From Stutzerimonas stutzeri (lineage in GTDB: Bacteria; Pseudomonadota; Gammaproteobacteria; Pseudomonadales; Pseudomonadaceae), in the NCBI RefSeq assembly GCF_024448715.1, contig NZ_JAMOHZ010000003.1, forward strand, positions 434,001-498,000: a stretch of DNA of 64,000 nt. Direction: 5' to 3'. The translations under genes were made by a program, and so were the position numbers. Numbering within the stretch: the stretch's first letter is position 1; each line of letters starts with the position of its first letter. The notes below the pieces were generated by a model, which was not told where the DNA came from, ran no database searches, and was given only the letters and a program-made list of their open reading frames with translations. Of this stretch, positions 1-9,999 are shown piece by piece.

Positions 1-109
1 CGCGATGGTGCCTGGCGGTGCAGATGCGCTCGGCTTGTACTAGCCTCAAGCCGGCCCGTACATAGCGAGTCCGCACATGCCAGTGGCTGAACTTAAACGT
101 CTGGCTGCC

Positions 110-469
110 ATGAACCGATCGTTGATTCTTCCCTTTCTGGTCGCTGCTCTAGCAGGCGCTGCTATCTGGGCATTGTCTCCCTTGGTCACCGGCCACGCTG
201 AGCCATGGGATGCAAGCGGCATTTACTACACTGCGGCCCTGGTTTTGTCTGGGTTGCTGTCAGGTCTTCTCGCCGCGAGGTCGCTCTGGGTGCTTTACGC
301 TGGCAATATCTTCGGCCAGGTCGTTTACCTACTTCTGTTCTTACCATTTAGCCCACTGATAGTCGTTGGCCTCGTATTCCTGTTGTCATGGTCGCTGTTA
401 TTTCCTGGCGGTGCTTATATTGGCTCTTGCGTTCGAGGTCGTTTTGGCCGTCGCCCAAGCGCGGACTGA
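110..469 (+). CDS. Small integral membrane protein, unknown function
   Basis: The product is about 119 residues with four hydrophobic stretches. The first lies at residues 4-22, then come two in the middle and one near residues 80-100, and the protein ends in a basic tail. This predicts a small polytopic inner-membrane protein. An in-frame ATG exists 33 bases upstream at 77, but the ATG at 110 starts directly ahead of the first membrane helix and seems the more natural start. No family is recognised. It stands alone, ending about 220 bases before plsB. That it is coding is likely but not certain; the function is unknown. Confidence 0.5.
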   Translation: MNRSLILPFLVAALAGAAIWALSPLVTGHAEPWDASGIYYTAALVLSGLLSGLLAARSLWVLYAGNIFGQVVYLLLFLPFSPLIVVGLVFLLSWSLLFPGGAYIGSCVRGRFGRRPSAD

Positions 470-687
470 CAATTCTCGTAGGTTGGATAACGCGCAGCTA
501 ATCCACCAACAGGCACGAACATTTCTCCTCACAACGCTAGCGCATCATCGCTTCGGTGGAAAATTTGGTGGTTTTTCCCAAACGTGGATTTACTCATCCG
601 AACGCTAGGCGTTTTGCCCGTCACCTTCGCTTGCGGCACACTTGCCGCCTTCGAGGGCGTTGACCCTTTCATAGTCGAATCTGCCGT

Positions 688-3171
688 ATGACCCGTTCTC
701 CGCTCCGCCGTCTGATCTTCTCCATCGTGCGCCGTTTGCTGTATGTCTGGGTGCGCTCGGAGACCATCAACCAATCCGCCTTTACGCTCAAGCTGGACCG
801 CAGCAAGCCGGTGTTTTACGTGCTGCAACGCGCGTCGCTGAGCGATCTGGCGGTGCTCGATCATGAATGCAGCAAGGCCGGGCTGCCGCGTCCGGTGGCT
901 GATGTGGCGGTGGGGAATCACGTCGAACCGGCGGCCTTTATTTTTCTCAGCCCTGCCGCCAGCTGGTTTGGTCGGCGCACACCGATGGAGCCGCCTGCGC
1001 CATTGGTGCGGTTGATTGGGGCGCTGGAACAAAACGCGGTGGACAACGCACAGATCATTCCGGTGAGCGTCTTCTGGGGGCGCTCGCCGGACCGCGAGAC
1101 CAGCGCCTGGAAGCTGCTGTTCGCCGATAGCTGGGCCGTCACCGGGCGGCTGCGCAAGCTGCTCAGCATCGTCATGCTCGGGCGCCAGACCCGAGTGCAG
1201 TTTTCCGCGCCTATCCAGCTCAACGAGCTAGTGGCGCAGAGCAAGGGCCACGAGCGCACCCTGCGCATGGCCCATCGAATGCTGCGGGTGCATTTCCGTA
1301 ACCAGAAAACGGCGGTGATCGGTCCCGACCTGTCGCACCGCCGCAACCTGGTGAAGGGGCTGGTCCATGCGCCTCAGGTACGCCAGGCAATCAAAGACGA
1401 AGCCGAGCGCGAGAATATCCCGCTGGAGAAGGCAGAGGCCCGCGCGCTGCGCTATGGCAACGAGATCGCCTCGGATTACGCCTACACTGCCGTGCGCTTT
1501 ATCGAGGTGGTGCTGTCTTGGTTCTGGAACAAAATCTACGACGGCATCCGCGTCAATCATCTGGAGCCGCTCCAAGAAGCGGTACAGGGTTACGAGGTCA
1601 TTTATGTACCCTGCCACCGCAGCCATATCGACTACCTGCTGCTTTCCTATTTGCTCTTTCGCAACGGCCTGACGCCGCCGCACATCGCCGCCGGGATCAA
1701 TCTCAACATGCCGGTGATCGGCAGCCTGCTGCGCCGTGGCGGCGCCTTCTTCATGCGCCGCACGTTCAAGGGCAACCCGCTCTATACCTCCGTTTTCAAC
1801 GAATATTTGCACACCCTGTTCAGCCGTGGCTTCCCGGTGGAGTACTTCGTCGAGGGCGGGCGCTCGCGCACGGGACGCATGCTGCAGCCGAAGACCGGCA
1901 TGCTCGCCATCACCCTGCGCAGCTACCTGCGCTCCTCGCGGCTACCGATTCTCTTCGTGCCGGTGTACATCGGTTACGAGCGAGTGCTGGAAGGCCGCAC
2001 CTACCTTGGTGAGCTGCGTGGCGCGGCGAAGAAAAAAGAGTCGATCTTCGACATCTTCAAGGTCTTCGGCGCACTGAAACAGCGCTTCGGTCAGGTCTGG
2101 GTGAATTTTGGCGAGCCGCTGAAGCTCAACGAATTTCTCGAAAAGGAGCAACCCGGCTGGCGTCAGCAGAACCTGGCGCCGAACTTCCGTCCGGAGTGGC
2201 TTAACGAGACCACCAATCGGCTCTCGGAACGCATCGCCCAGCGGCTCAACGAAGCGGCGGCCGTCAACCCGGTAAACCTGGTCGCACTGGCGATGCTGTC
2301 GACCAGTCGGCAAGCGCTGGACAGACGTTCGCTTGCGCGCATCCTCGATGTTTATCAGAACCTGTTGCGCGCGGTGCCCTACTCGCCTCATACCACTCTG
2401 CCCGAAGGCGATGGCGAAACGCTGATCAGCTATGTGAAAGATCTCAACCTGCTCGCCGAGCAGAAGGATGCGCTGGGCAACATTCTTTATCTGGACGAGC
2501 AGAACGCCGTTCTGATGACCTACTACCGCAACAACGTGATGCACATCTTCGCCTTGCCGGCGCTGCTGGCGAGCTTCTTCCAAAGCAGTTCACGGATCAG
2601 CCGCGAGCAGATCCTGCGCTTCACCGAGGCGCTGTATCCGTATCTGCGCGCCGAGCTGTTCATTCGCTGGGAGCCGGAGGAGCTGGAAGCGGTGATTGAT
2701 CAATGGTTAGCGGCCTTCGTCGAACAGGGTTTGCTAAAGCTCGATGGCGAGACCTATGTCCGGCCGGCGCCCAGCTCGCGTCAGTTCGTGCTGCTGACGC
2801 TGCTGGCGCGAGTCATCGTGCAGACGTTGCAACGCTTCTATATGGCGATTTCGCTGCTGCTCAACAGTGGGCAGCAAAGCCTTGACGCCGAAGAACTGGA
2901 AACCCTTTGCACGGTGATGGCCCAGCGCCTATCGATCCTGCATGGGATCAACGCACCGGAGTTCTTCGACAAGAGCCTGTTCCGTCATTTCATCAAGACG
3001 CTCTTGGATCAAGACGTGCTGCGCGAGGACGCAGCCGGCAAGCTCGGCTACCACGACAAGCTCGGCGAGCTGGCCGAAGGCGTCGCCAAGCGCGTACTGC
3101 CGGCCGAGATTCGTCTGTCGATCCGCCAGGTCGCATTGGAGCGCCACGATGAGGAACAGCTAACGGACTAA
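688..3171 (+). CDS. plsB: Glycerol-3-phosphate 1-O-acyltransferase PlsB
   Basis: This enzyme acylates sn-glycerol-3-phosphate at position 1, the first step of phospholipid synthesis, at the inner membrane. The 827-residue length fits the family. The acyltransferase block I motif HRSHID is visible at about residues 310-315, with the catalytic His and Asp (HX4D). Block II ([10 protein letters not shown]), block III ([11 protein letters not shown]) and block IV ([11 protein letters not shown]) follow in the expected order. The long C-terminal helical region typical of PlsB is present. The gene stands alone; no clear ribosome-binding site is seen just before the ATG, so the exact start is less certain than the identity. 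Confidence 0.95.
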   Translation: MTRSPLRRLIFSIVRRLLYVWVRSETINQSAFTLKLDRSKPVFYVLQRASLSDLAVLDHECSKAGLPRPVADVAVGNHVEPAAFIFLSPAASWFGRRTPMEPPAPLVRLIGALEQNAVDNAQIIPVSVFWGRSPDRETSAWKLLFADSWAVTGRLRKLLSIVMLGRQTRVQFSAPIQLNELVAQSKGHERTLRMAHRMLRVHFRNQKTAVIGPDLSHRRNLVKGLVHAPQVRQAIKDEAERENIPLEKAEARALRYGNEIASDYAYTAVRFIEVVLSWFWNKIYDGIRVNHLEPLQEAVQGYEVIYVPCHRSHIDYLLLSYLLFRNGLTPPHIAAGINLNMPVIGSLLRRGGAFFMRRTFKGNPLYTSVFNEYLHTLFSRGFPVEYFVEGGRSRTGRMLQPKTGMLAITLRSYLRSSRLPILFVPVYIGYERVLEGRTYLGELRGAAKKKESIFDIFKVFGALKQRFGQVWVNFGEPLKLNEFLEKEQPGWRQQNLAPNFRPEWLNETTNRLSERIAQRLNEAAAVNPVNLVALAMLSTSRQALDRRSLARILDVYQNLLRAVPYSPHTTLPEGDGETLISYVKDLNLLAEQKDALGNILYLDEQNAVLMTYYRNNVMHIFALPALLASFFQSSSRISREQILRFTEALYPYLRAELFIRWEPEELEAVIDQWLAAFVEQGLLKLDGETYVRPAPSSRQFVLLTLLARVIVQTLQRFYMAISLLLNSGQQSLDAEELETLCTVMAQRLSILHGINAPEFFDKSLFRHFIKTLLDQDVLREDAAGKLGYHDKLGELAEGVAKRVLPAEIRLSIRQVALERHDEEQLTD

Positions 3172-3341
3172 TCCGGTCACGGGCGCTCAAACATGGGGGT
3201 CCGACAGCGGTGCTATCAGCGAAAACCACGCTAACGACGCTTAGGCTTAATGCCAAATCGTTCGTTCACCGACAAGCACGACGCCCATAATCAGCAGGCA
3301 ACCCAACGAAATCCTTCGGACGTCTACCGAAAGGGGCCTGT

Positions 3342-4976
3342 ATGACACGCACCAGTGTTATCGCCTTGTCTCTAATTGTTGGTCTAGGTGGTTGTGCAAC
3401 ACCTAGCCTGACCAATCTCACACCCTCCTCCGTTAGCCGTTCGCCGGTGCCGCTCTATCCGTTGCGGGCGCAGGTCGATGGTCGCGTCAACCGCATCGCC
3501 CAAGTCAACGCGGTCATTCACGGCATTCCCTGGGCGATGATGGCTTTGCCAAGCGATCAGCATGCGGTGGGGTATTTTGCCGATACGTGCGAAACAAACA
3601 TCCCCTACCACTTCAGCGTCGGTTACCAACGGCGCAATCTGCTCGGTTCCGGCTACTCCAGCACCGTGCGGGAGAAGCGCTTCCCGGAGGCCGGGGGTTA
3701 CATGATGAATGTTGTAGGCGAACCGCCGCCGGACGATTGCGCGGCATCCATCGGCCTGACCTTGCGTGTGGACAGTACGACCGACGAGGTGGATGTCGAG
3801 CCTGGCGATGGTAACTGCCGATCCATTTCCAATCGCTGCACGCTGAGGGCGGCGGTGATGGAAAGCAACGTGCACCAGGGCCACGATCTGATAGAGGTGC
3901 CGTCAGGGCACTACGCGCTTTCGTTGGCCGGTAGCGAAACCGTCGATGTGGCAAACGATGCGATTGGCGACCTGGATATCACTGATGGACTGACGCTGAT
4001 GGGGCTCGGGCGCGCCATGAGGAATGAGGACCTTCAGGTTGTGATAGACGGTGGCGACATCGATCGGATTTTCGATATCTATACCGCCGCGCCGCGGGCC
4101 GTGACCCTCACCTATTTGCGTCTGGAAAATGGTCGTCCAAAGAACAGCGGCGGCGGCGCGATATGGAATCGCGGCAACCTGCGCATGGACCGGATGCTGT
4201 TGCGTGGAAACACCATCGATCACGAGCTGGAATCCTCATGTGCAGCCTTTCCAAGCCGACGCCTGTGCAACCGTGGCGCGGGCCTGTTCAACGAAGGGCA
4301 AGCACTGATTGCACGCTCAACCATCGAACAGAACTCGACCGGCTACGAGTCCGGGCACGCCGGTGGCATTTCCAATATGGGCCCGACGGCGCAGCTGTAT
4401 GTACGCGACAGCCTGATCACCGGAAATGACGCGCGTTTCTGGGGCGGGCTGCTGAACTACCAGGGCACCGTAGACATTCTGAACTCCACATTCGTCGACA
4501 ATCGCAGCACCACCGGCGGCGTTCGAGCCGCTGAGATCGGTAATGTCGACGGCACCGTATCGATCCGCAACACGACCTTCAGCAATCATTCGCAGCTGTT
4601 CAGCCATACGGGTACCGGCGAGTTCCGCCTGGCCAACAGCCTGGTCGAAATACGCGCCTTCAACGATCTGCCGTTCTGTAGCGGTACGTTGACCAGCGGC
4701 AGCTTCAATGCCATCGGCGGCTCCAGCGGGTCCTATGATTTTTTCAGTGGCTGCGGCTTCGTCCCCTCCACCGCGGATAAAACCGAGATACGCCTGTATC
4801 TCGGCTCACTGCAGAACAACGGCGGTCCCACCCGAACCATCGCGTTGCGCGAGCCGCTCGAAGACAGCCCCTACTTCGACCCCATCGACATGGGCGGCGT
4901 GCTCTGCCCGGACACCGATCAACGCGGCAGGCCACGTGACGATCGCAATTGCGACCCGGGGGCGTTCGAGTTCTAA
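3342..4976 (+). CDS. Secreted beta-helix lipoprotein with CSLREA-like and choice-of-anchor Q-like segments
   Basis: The 544-residue product starts with a signal peptide ending in the lipobox GGC (Cys at about 18), so it should be a lipoprotein. Around residues 165-180 it has a CTLRAAVMESN segment, close to the CSLREA motif found at the head of repeat-rich surface proteins. The middle is full of Asn/Gly-rich turns such as NSGGGAIWNRGNL, the pattern of a right-handed parallel beta-helix. The end carries NNGGPTRTIAL and later CDPGAFEF, the pattern of the choice-of-anchor Q module. The ligand or substrate is unknown; no catalytic residues can be assigned. It lies alone between plsB and the DUF4197 gene. 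Confidence 0.75.
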   Translation: MTRTSVIALSLIVGLGGCATPSLTNLTPSSVSRSPVPLYPLRAQVDGRVNRIAQVNAVIHGIPWAMMALPSDQHAVGYFADTCETNIPYHFSVGYQRRNLLGSGYSSTVREKRFPEAGGYMMNVVGEPPPDDCAASIGLTLRVDSTTDEVDVEPGDGNCRSISNRCTLRAAVMESNVHQGHDLIEVPSGHYALSLAGSETVDVANDAIGDLDITDGLTLMGLGRAMRNEDLQVVIDGGDIDRIFDIYTAAPRAVTLTYLRLENGRPKNSGGGAIWNRGNLRMDRMLLRGNTIDHELESSCAAFPSRRLCNRGAGLFNEGQALIARSTIEQNSTGYESGHAGGISNMGPTAQLYVRDSLITGNDARFWGGLLNYQGTVDILNSTFVDNRSTTGGVRAAEIGNVDGTVSIRNTTFSNHSQLFSHTGTGEFRLANSLVEIRAFNDLPFCSGTLTSGSFNAIGGSSGSYDFFSGCGFVPSTADKTEIRLYLGSLQNNGGPTRTIALREPLEDSPYFDPIDMGGVLCPDTDQRGRPRDDRNCDPGAFEF

Positions 4977-5158
4977 CCGCCATCGCCAGCTGATTTCAGG
5001 TGAGCTGTCCTGCATTGACGGCTTGCGCAGGGTGGCTGGCTCGGCTGTGTTGCGCCCTTGCGTCACTGAAACGACCGATGCAAGCTGCCAATATCTAGCG
5101 CGTCGTTCCTGCGTTTAAGCGCCTTGCCTGCCCGCTGCATCATCCCAGAGGATTTCAC

Positions 5159-5845
5159 ATGTTCCGCATCGCTACTCTCATCGCCGGTCTGATGCTGTCT
5201 GCCAGCACATATGCCCTTTCGTTAGGCGACCTCAGCCAGGGCGACGCCAGCGCAGGGCTTAAGGATGCCCTCAGCCAGGGTGCCAAAGTTGCGGTACAGC
5301 AGCTCGGCAAGCCAGGCGGTTTCAGCAATGATCCGGACGTGCGCATCGAGCTGCCGGGCAATATCGGCAAAGCCTCTCGCATGCTGAAGATGATGGGCAT
5401 GGGTGCTCAGGTCGAAGAGCTGGAAACCGGCATGAACAAAGCCGCCGAAGCCGCCGTACCACAAGCCCAGGAGCTACTGCTGGAGGCGGTACGCAAGATG
5501 ACTGTCGCCGATGCCAAGGCGATTCTGGCCGGCGGCAACGATTCGGCGACTCAGTACCTGAACAAAACCAGCCGCGAGCAGATCCGCACCAAATTCCTCC
5601 CCATCATCAAGCAGGCCACCGATCAGGTCGGCGTTGCTCAGCAGTACAACGCGCTGGCCGGTAAGGCGTCTGGCCTCGGTGCGGTCGATTCCAAATACGG
5701 CACTATCGAAGGCTACGTGACCGAGCAGGCACTCGACGGACTGTTTACCATCGTCGCCGAGCAGGAAGCGAGCATTCGCCAGAACCCGGCGCAGGCGGCA
5801 ACCAGCGTGGCGAAGAAGGTCTTCGGCGTACTGACGGGAAATTAA
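5159..5845 (+). CDS. DUF4197 family periplasmic protein
   Basis: The product has 228 residues and a cleavable signal peptide (about residues 1-19, ending ...STYALS). The rest is mostly helical and matches the DUF4197 family as remembered: a GGFSNDPDVRIELP stretch, then helices rich in Ala and Gln and a TREQIRTKFLPI-like segment. The family is widespread in proteobacteria and its role is not established. An AGAGGA ribosome-binding site lies just upstream of the ATG. The next gene starts 28 bases downstream, so the two may be co-transcribed. Confidence 0.85.
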   Translation: MFRIATLIAGLMLSASTYALSLGDLSQGDASAGLKDALSQGAKVAVQQLGKPGGFSNDPDVRIELPGNIGKASRMLKMMGMGAQVEELETGMNKAAEAAVPQAQELLLEAVRKMTVADAKAILAGGNDSATQYLNKTSREQIRTKFLPIIKQATDQVGVAQQYNALAGKASGLGAVDSKYGTIEGYVTEQALDGLFTIVAEQEASIRQNPAQAATSVAKKVFGVLTGN

Positions 5846-5873
5846 TGGACGAACGAGTCACGGCTGAACACCG

Positions 5874-6491
5874 ATGTACCACGGAGAAAAATTCAACGCC
5901 TGGACGCACCTTGTCGGCGGTGTGCTGGCCCTGATCGGCGCGGTTTGGCTGCTGGTGCTGGCGGCCATGGATGGCGACCTGGCAAAGATCGTCAGCGTAG
6001 CGATCTACGGCTTCACGCTGGTGTTGCTGTACAGCACCTCGACGCTCTATCACAGCGTGCGTGGCCGGGCGAAGGCGATCATGCAGAAGCTCGATCACCT
6101 GTCCATCTATCTGCTGATCGCCGGCAGCTATACGCCGTTCTGCCTGGTCACGCTGCGTGGCGCCTGGGGCTGGTGGCTGTTCGGTATCGTCTGGTCATTG
6201 GCGGTGATCGGCATGCTGCAGGAGATCAAGCCGCGCTCGGAAGCTCGGGTGCTGTCGATCATCATCTACGCGGTGATGGGCTGGATCGTGATCGTGGCGG
6301 TCAAGCCGTTGCTCGCTGCACTCGGCACGGCCGGCTTCAGCTGGCTGGTCGCTGGCGGCGTTTTCTACACCGTCGGGATCATTTTCTTCGCTTTCGACCA
6401 GCGCTTTCGCCATTGGCACGGCATTTGGCACCTGTTCGTCATGGCCGGCAGTCTGCTGCATTTCGTGGCGATCCTGCGCTACGTCGTCTGA
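5874..6491 (+). CDS. trhA: Hemolysin III / TrhA-type membrane protein (PAQR superfamily)
   Basis: The 205-residue protein has seven hydrophobic segments and the PAQR signatures: EKFNAWTHLVGG at the start, STLYHS after helix 2 and HWHGIWHLFVMAGSLLHF near the end, whose His residues are the presumed metal ligands. Bacterial members of this family have been linked to membrane-energy or membrane-fluidity homeostasis; the old hemolysin label is historical. It starts 28 bases after the DUF4197 gene, suggesting a two-gene unit. Family membership is firm; the cellular role is less so. Confidence 0.85.
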   Translation: MYHGEKFNAWTHLVGGVLALIGAVWLLVLAAMDGDLAKIVSVAIYGFTLVLLYSTSTLYHSVRGRAKAIMQKLDHLSIYLLIAGSYTPFCLVTLRGAWGWWLFGIVWSLAVIGMLQEIKPRSEARVLSIIIYAVMGWIVIVAVKPLLAALGTAGFSWLVAGGVFYTVGIIFFAFDQRFRHWHGIWHLFVMAGSLLHFVAILRYVV

Positions 6492-6528
6492 CCCGGGTTG
6501 TGCCGTCTTTTAACGCGGACGCCAAACA

Positions 6529-6720
6529 TCAGCCATGATGACTATTATCTGATGTGATCTGCGCAAGGGTGCTGAGCAAAGCGGCAGCATTAAGGCGAGC
6601 GTGCTGCACATTTGAATTGATCAACTCTCGGCTGGCAACTAAATACTCGGCAACCGATGCCACCTCGCTCGTTAGACAGCCCAATTCTCTGACCAAACGC
6701 ATATTAAGGCGTAACTGCAT
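6529..6720 (-). CDS. Possible small protein of unknown function
   Basis: An ATG at 6720 opens a 63-residue frame on the minus strand. Its composition looks protein-like: few Cys or Arg, and amphipathic helices around SEVASVAEYLVASREL and LNAAALLSTLAQITSD. The overlapping plus-strand frame looks like noise. No strong ribosome-binding site is visible and no family is recognised. It sits in a 460-base AT-richer gap between trhA and the copper island, so it may also be a relic of the island edge. Treat as tentative. Confidence 0.3.
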   Translation of the reverse strand: MQLRLNMRLVRELGCLTSEVASVAEYLVASRELINSNVQHARLNAAALLSTLAQITSDNSHHG

Positions 6721-6817
6721 AATCCAACGAACGCAAAGCAATCAAATATGCCGTTGACCAGACTACAACTTCAAATAATTAAAAAATGTGCAACTGAACT
6801 AACAACTCTTGTTCAGC

Positions 6818-6832
6818 TGACATTTTTGTAAG
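6818..6832 (+). promoter_or_regulatory. CopR/CusR-type box upstream of the DUF305 gene
   Basis: The sequence TGACATTTTTGTAAG fits the pattern TGACA-N4-TGTAAT known for CopR-family copper response regulators in Pseudomonas, with one mismatch at the last base. A further TGACA half-site follows at about 6838. It lies about 120 bases before the DUF305 start and suggests control by the CopR encoded at 8802-9485. Confidence 0.6.
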
Positions 6833-6954
6833 CAAACTGACAGGCAACTCCGCATACCCTCTAGCTTGCAGGGATCGAACGATCAGAAATCATTTGGGTC
6901 ATCTTTATCAAGCGTAACAATTCGTCGTTAAGCCTGAACAATAAGGATCACCTC

Positions 6955-7407
6955 ATGAATAACTATGCCCGATTCGGCGCGATGATCGCCACGTCTACTC
7001 TCATCATGTTCGTCTTGATGTATTTGAATGTATTTCAACTTGACCACATCTTCTTCAGCGAGACACGTGCTTATATGGCACTCATTATGGGCGCTACTAT
7101 GGCAATCATCATGCTGGCTTACATGCTCGGCATGTACCAGAAGCGCGCCGTCAACATCGCCATCTTTGCCGGAAGCGTGCTGGTGTTCGCCGCATCGCTC
7201 TGGCTCGTTCGTAGCCAGCAAACTGTGGATCAAGTGTCTTGGATGAAGGCGATGATTCCGCACCACTCGATCGCCATCCTAACCAGCGAGCGCGCCTCCA
7301 TTACAGACCCGCGCGTGCGGAAGCTGGCCGACCAGATCATCCAGGCCCAGCGCGAGGAAATCGCCGAGATGAAAAGCCTGATCGAGGAGCTCGAAAGCTC
7401 CAAATAG
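6955..7407 (+). CDS. DUF305 membrane protein of the copper island
   Basis: The 150-residue protein has three or four N-terminal hydrophobic helices (residues 7-25, 38-60, 68-85) and a short DUF305-type C-terminal part beginning QVSWMKAMIPHHSIAI, with the conserved MIPHHS His pair, then AQREEIAEMKSLI. DUF305 proteins are often found in copper and other metal resistance loci and may bind metal through the His and Met residues, but their mechanism is not settled. A clear AAGGA ribosome-binding site precedes the ATG. It is convergent with copS, and an upstream CopR-like box suggests copper induction. Confidence 0.8.
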   Translation: MNNYARFGAMIATSTLIMFVLMYLNVFQLDHIFFSETRAYMALIMGATMAIIMLAYMLGMYQKRAVNIAIFAGSVLVFAASLWLVRSQQTVDQVSWMKAMIPHHSIAILTSERASITDPRVRKLADQIIQAQREEIAEMKSLIEELESSK

Positions 7408-7440
7408 TGTCGATAGATCAGCGCTTTGACCGGGTCTGCT

Positions 7441-8805
7441 TCAAAGACGGAACACAATGTCGAAGGACGTCCAGCCGTCGTGGCTGCGACAGCGGATCTC
7501 ACCTCGATGCGCTTCGATAATTGATCGGGTGATCGCCAGCCCTAACCCTGCGTTGCTCGGGCTGCCTTCGCGACGAGCCGGATCGACACGATAGAAGCGA
7601 TCGAACAGGCGCGGCAGATGCTCTTCTGGGATGGTGGCGCCAGGATTGCCGATACTCAGCAGAACATCCTTCGCGCCTGCCTCGATGCTCAGACGGATCA
7701 CGCCGCCGTCCGCTGTGTACCGTAGCGCGTTGGAGAGCAGATTCGACAATGCGCGGTGCAGCATCGATGGATCGCCCTCGATGCGACCGCTGCCGGACAG
7801 TTCGAAGCGAATCCCGTGTTCATCGGCGGTCAGCTGATAGAAATCCAGCAACTTGCCGCACAAGTCTTTTAGCTCGATCAGCTGCACCTGAGGAGTGACC
7901 AGCCCATTGTCGGCCTTGGCCAGAAACAGCATGTCATCGATCATCCGCGCCATCCGCCGCAGCTCTTCCAAGTTGGAATAGAGATTTTCCTGATAGTCCT
8001 CGCTGCTGCGCGCGCGGGTCAGCACGACTTCGGTGTGCGTCATCAAGTTGGACAATGGCGTGCGTAGCTCATGGGCAATGTCCGCGGAGAAATTCGACAG
8101 CCGCACGAAGGCATCTTCCAACCGCGTCAGCATGGCGTTGAAGGCTAGCACCAGCTGCTGCAGCTCGGCCGGCGTCGACTCCGTGGGAATACGCTCGGTC
8201 AGCGATTTGACCGACACCGATGCCGCCACCTGGGTTACCTCGCGCAACGGGCGCAGACCGCTACGCGCAAGCAACCAGCCGAGCACACCACTGATCAGTG
8301 CACAAAGCATCAGCGCACCCCAGAGCCAGCCCGTGAGGGTGTGGAAGAAGACCTTGTGAGTGGTGACATCAAGAGCCAGCACGACGCGCAACGACTGACC
8401 GGCCGCCGCCACCGAGCCGGTCCTGCTGCGCCAGACGCGGCCGTCGTGCTGCACCTCACCGTCGCTGTCGGCCGCCGGATACACATGAGCGCCAACCGGC
8501 GGCACAGCGCCCGCGTCGGCGAACAGCAGCCGACCCTGCGCATCGAATATCCGCACAGAGAGTTCGCTATGGCCGCCCAGCAGGGCCTGAAGTTGCGGGC
8601 GCAACTCGTCGAACTGCGCCAGACCATCGAGCTGTTGTAGCAGGCTTCGAGTGGCTTGGAATTTTTCCTCCAGCGTGTGCCGATCAAGTTCGTCGAAGTG
8701 ATGCTGACTCATCTGGTTGAAGAAGTATCCAGCCGCCCCCAACACGCCGGTGACGGCGAGCATGAACATCAGACTGAGCCGCGCGGTGAGCGATAGCCGC
8801 TTCAT
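7441..8805 (-). CDS. copS: Heavy-metal (copper) sensor histidine kinase, CopS/CusS family
   Basis: The 454-residue inner-membrane kinase has one N-terminal helix (about 10-28), a periplasmic sensor domain to about residue 155, a second helix (about 157-180), a HAMP region, the phosphoacceptor motif [16 protein letters not shown] with His245, the N box [12 protein letters not shown] and the G box GLGLAITRS. It should autophosphorylate when periplasmic copper rises and pass phosphate to CopR. Its start overlaps the end of copR by 4 bases, as usual for this pair. Copper specificity is inferred from the neighbours. Confidence 0.92.
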   Translation of the reverse strand: MKRLSLTARLSLMFMLAVTGVLGAAGYFFNQMSQHHFDELDRHTLEEKFQATRSLLQQLDGLAQFDELRPQLQALLGGHSELSVRIFDAQGRLLFADAGAVPPVGAHVYPAADSDGEVQHDGRVWRSRTGSVAAAGQSLRVVLALDVTTHKVFFHTLTGWLWGALMLCALISGVLGWLLARSGLRPLREVTQVAASVSVKSLTERIPTESTPAELQQLVLAFNAMLTRLEDAFVRLSNFSADIAHELRTPLSNLMTHTEVVLTRARSSEDYQENLYSNLEELRRMARMIDDMLFLAKADNGLVTPQVQLIELKDLCGKLLDFYQLTADEHGIRFELSGSGRIEGDPSMLHRALSNLLSNALRYTADGGVIRLSIEAGAKDVLLSIGNPGATIPEEHLPRLFDRFYRVDPARREGSPSNAGLGLAITRSIIEAHRGEIRCRSHDGWTSFDIVFRL

Positions 8806-9485
8806 GGCACATTCGGCTCGTCGAGCATATAGCCCATGCCGCGTGCTGTGTGGATCAGCTTGGGTTCGAAGCCGTCGTCGATTTTCGCTCTGAGCCTGCG
8901 GATCGCTACCTCGATGACGTTGGTGTCGCTATCGAAATTCATGTCCCAGACCTGCGAAGCGATCAGCGACTTGGGCAGCACCTCGCCGCGCCGACGCAGC
9001 AGCAATTCCAGCAGCGCGAACTCCTTGGCGGTGAGATCGATGCGCTCGCCGCCACGTATGGCCCTGCGCTTCATCAGGTCGACCTCGAGATCGGCAATCT
9101 TCAGCTGCGTCTGCAGAGCCGCAGCGTTGCCCCGGCGCAGCAGCGTGCGCACCCGCGCCAGCAGTTCCGAAAAGGCGAACGGCTTGACCAGATAATCGTC
9201 GGCGCCCAGCTCCAGCCCCTTGACCCGGTCTTCGACGCGATCACGTGCGGTAAGAAACAGCACCGGCACCTCGTTGCCCGAGGCGCGCACCATGCGCAGC
9301 ACTTCCCAGCCATTCAGCCCAGGCATCATCACATCGAGAATCAGCAAGTCGTACGGTGCGCTCAGCACGAACTGCAGCGCATCGGTGCCGGTGGTGACAC
9401 GGTCGACGGTGAAGCCCGCCTCGCTCAAGCCCTGCTGCAGATAGATGCCGGTTTTTGGCTCGTCTTCGGCGACCAGAAGTTTCAT
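8802..9485 (-). CDS. copR: Copper response regulator, CopR/CusR family
   Basis: The 227-residue protein is an OmpR-type regulator. The receiver domain (1-115) has the acidic pocket E7/D8, the phosphoacceptor Asp51 in [10 protein letters not shown] and Lys in [13 protein letters not shown]. The C-terminal winged helix (about 130-220) contains [15 protein letters not shown] and ends in [11 protein letters not shown]. It is first in the copRS operon and divergent from the CopZ-like gene; a CopR-like box at 9547-9561 lies in the shared promoter region, fitting autoregulation. Confidence 0.93.
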   Translation of the reverse strand: MKLLVAEDEPKTGIYLQQGLSEAGFTVDRVTTGTDALQFVLSAPYDLLILDVMMPGLNGWEVLRMVRASGNEVPVLFLTARDRVEDRVKGLELGADDYLVKPFAFSELLARVRTLLRRGNAAALQTQLKIADLEVDLMKRRAIRGGERIDLTAKEFALLELLLRRRGEVLPKSLIASQVWDMNFDSDTNVIEVAIRRLRAKIDDGFEPKLIHTARGMGYMLDEPNVP

Positions 9486-9546
9486 CGACTCATCCTTTCA
9501 AACCATGAAATGAGTGTGCAGCTATCGAGTGCGACGAGCCAGAAGC

Positions 9547-9561
9547 TGACAGAAAAGTAAT
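9547..9561 (+). promoter_or_regulatory. CopR-type box in the copR / chaperone intergenic region
   Basis: TGACAGAAAAGTAAT matches the TGACA-N4-TGTAAT pattern of CopR boxes with one mismatch. It lies about 60 bases upstream of copR (minus strand) and about 140 bases upstream of the CopZ-like gene (plus strand). Autoregulation of copRS is the simplest reading. Confidence 0.6.
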
Positions 9562-9630
9562 GTTCCGCTCAGCTTGGCGAAAGGAGCGAACGGCTATTTT
9601 GACAGCAGAAAACGAGGCTGCGTCGGCTGC

Positions 9631-9661
9631 TTGACCTTGCCATTAGGGAAAGGTTGAAGAT
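9631..9661 (+). promoter_or_regulatory. CueR-type (MerR-family) copper promoter
   Basis: A -35-like TTGACC at 9631-9636 and a weak -10-like GAAGAT at 9656-9661 are separated by 19 bases, the long spacing typical of MerR-family promoters. Between them lies a dyad, ACCTT at 9634-9638 and AAGGT at 9650-9654, close to known CueR operators. It would drive the CopZ-like gene at 9704. No cueR gene is present in this window, so the regulator must be encoded elsewhere. Confidence 0.7.
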
Positions 9662-9703
9662 CCAACCAAGCCGGAATGACCGGCGACTAGCTGAGGACTT
9701 CTC

Positions 9704-9967
9704 ATGACCACCATCGATCTTCAAGTACAGGGCATGACCTGCGGCTCATGCGTTCGCCATGTGAACCAGGCGCTGACACCCGTGGCCGGCGTCAATCGCG
9801 TCGAAGTGGACCTCAACACCGGTCTGGTTCGGGTCGAGGGCAACGCCGACAGCACGGCGCTGATCACTGCTCTGGACGACGCTGGTTATCCGGCGCAAGC
9901 AGCGAGCAACACAACGCCAACGACCGCGGCTAAAACCGGTTGTGGCAGCGGCTGCGGTTGTCGCTAA
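9704..9967 (+). CDS. CopZ-like heavy-metal-associated copper chaperone with Cys-rich tail
   Basis: The 87-residue cytosolic protein is a single HMA domain with the Cu(I)-binding motif GMTCGSC at residues 10-16, the usual VEVDLNTGLVRVEG strand and a GYPAQ end. After residue 67 it has a linker and a tail CGSGCGCR, giving three extra Cys that could form a second metal site; this tail is uncommon in plain CopZ. It is preceded by a CueR-type promoter, so it probably responds to cytosolic Cu(I), unlike the CopR-controlled genes. The DUF411 gene starts 32 bases later and is likely co-transcribed. Confidence 0.85.
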   Translation: MTTIDLQVQGMTCGSCVRHVNQALTPVAGVNRVEVDLNTGLVRVEGNADSTALITALDDAGYPAQAASNTTPTTAAKTGCGSGCGCR

Positions 9968-9999
9968 GTTCATTTGGGCCAATCTTCTGGAGTACGCGT

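Larger units (their letters stand above)
6492..6954. other. Gap at the left edge of the copper island
   Basis: This 463-base gap is visibly richer in A and T than its flanks, especially 6720-6830. It holds the tentative minus-strand small ORF, a CopR-like box at 6818-6832 and the promoter region of the DUF305 gene. No integrase, transposase or tRNA end was seen here. Confidence 0.6.

Noticed and set aside
529..1032. Minus-strand frame overlapping the plsB start
   Set aside because: Composition is noise and it overlaps a certain gene; no ribosome-binding site.
7441..9485. Silver or zinc two-component system instead of copper
   Set aside because: Kinase and regulator families overlap, but the adjacent copA, copB, DUF411 and CopZ-like genes make copper the best reading.
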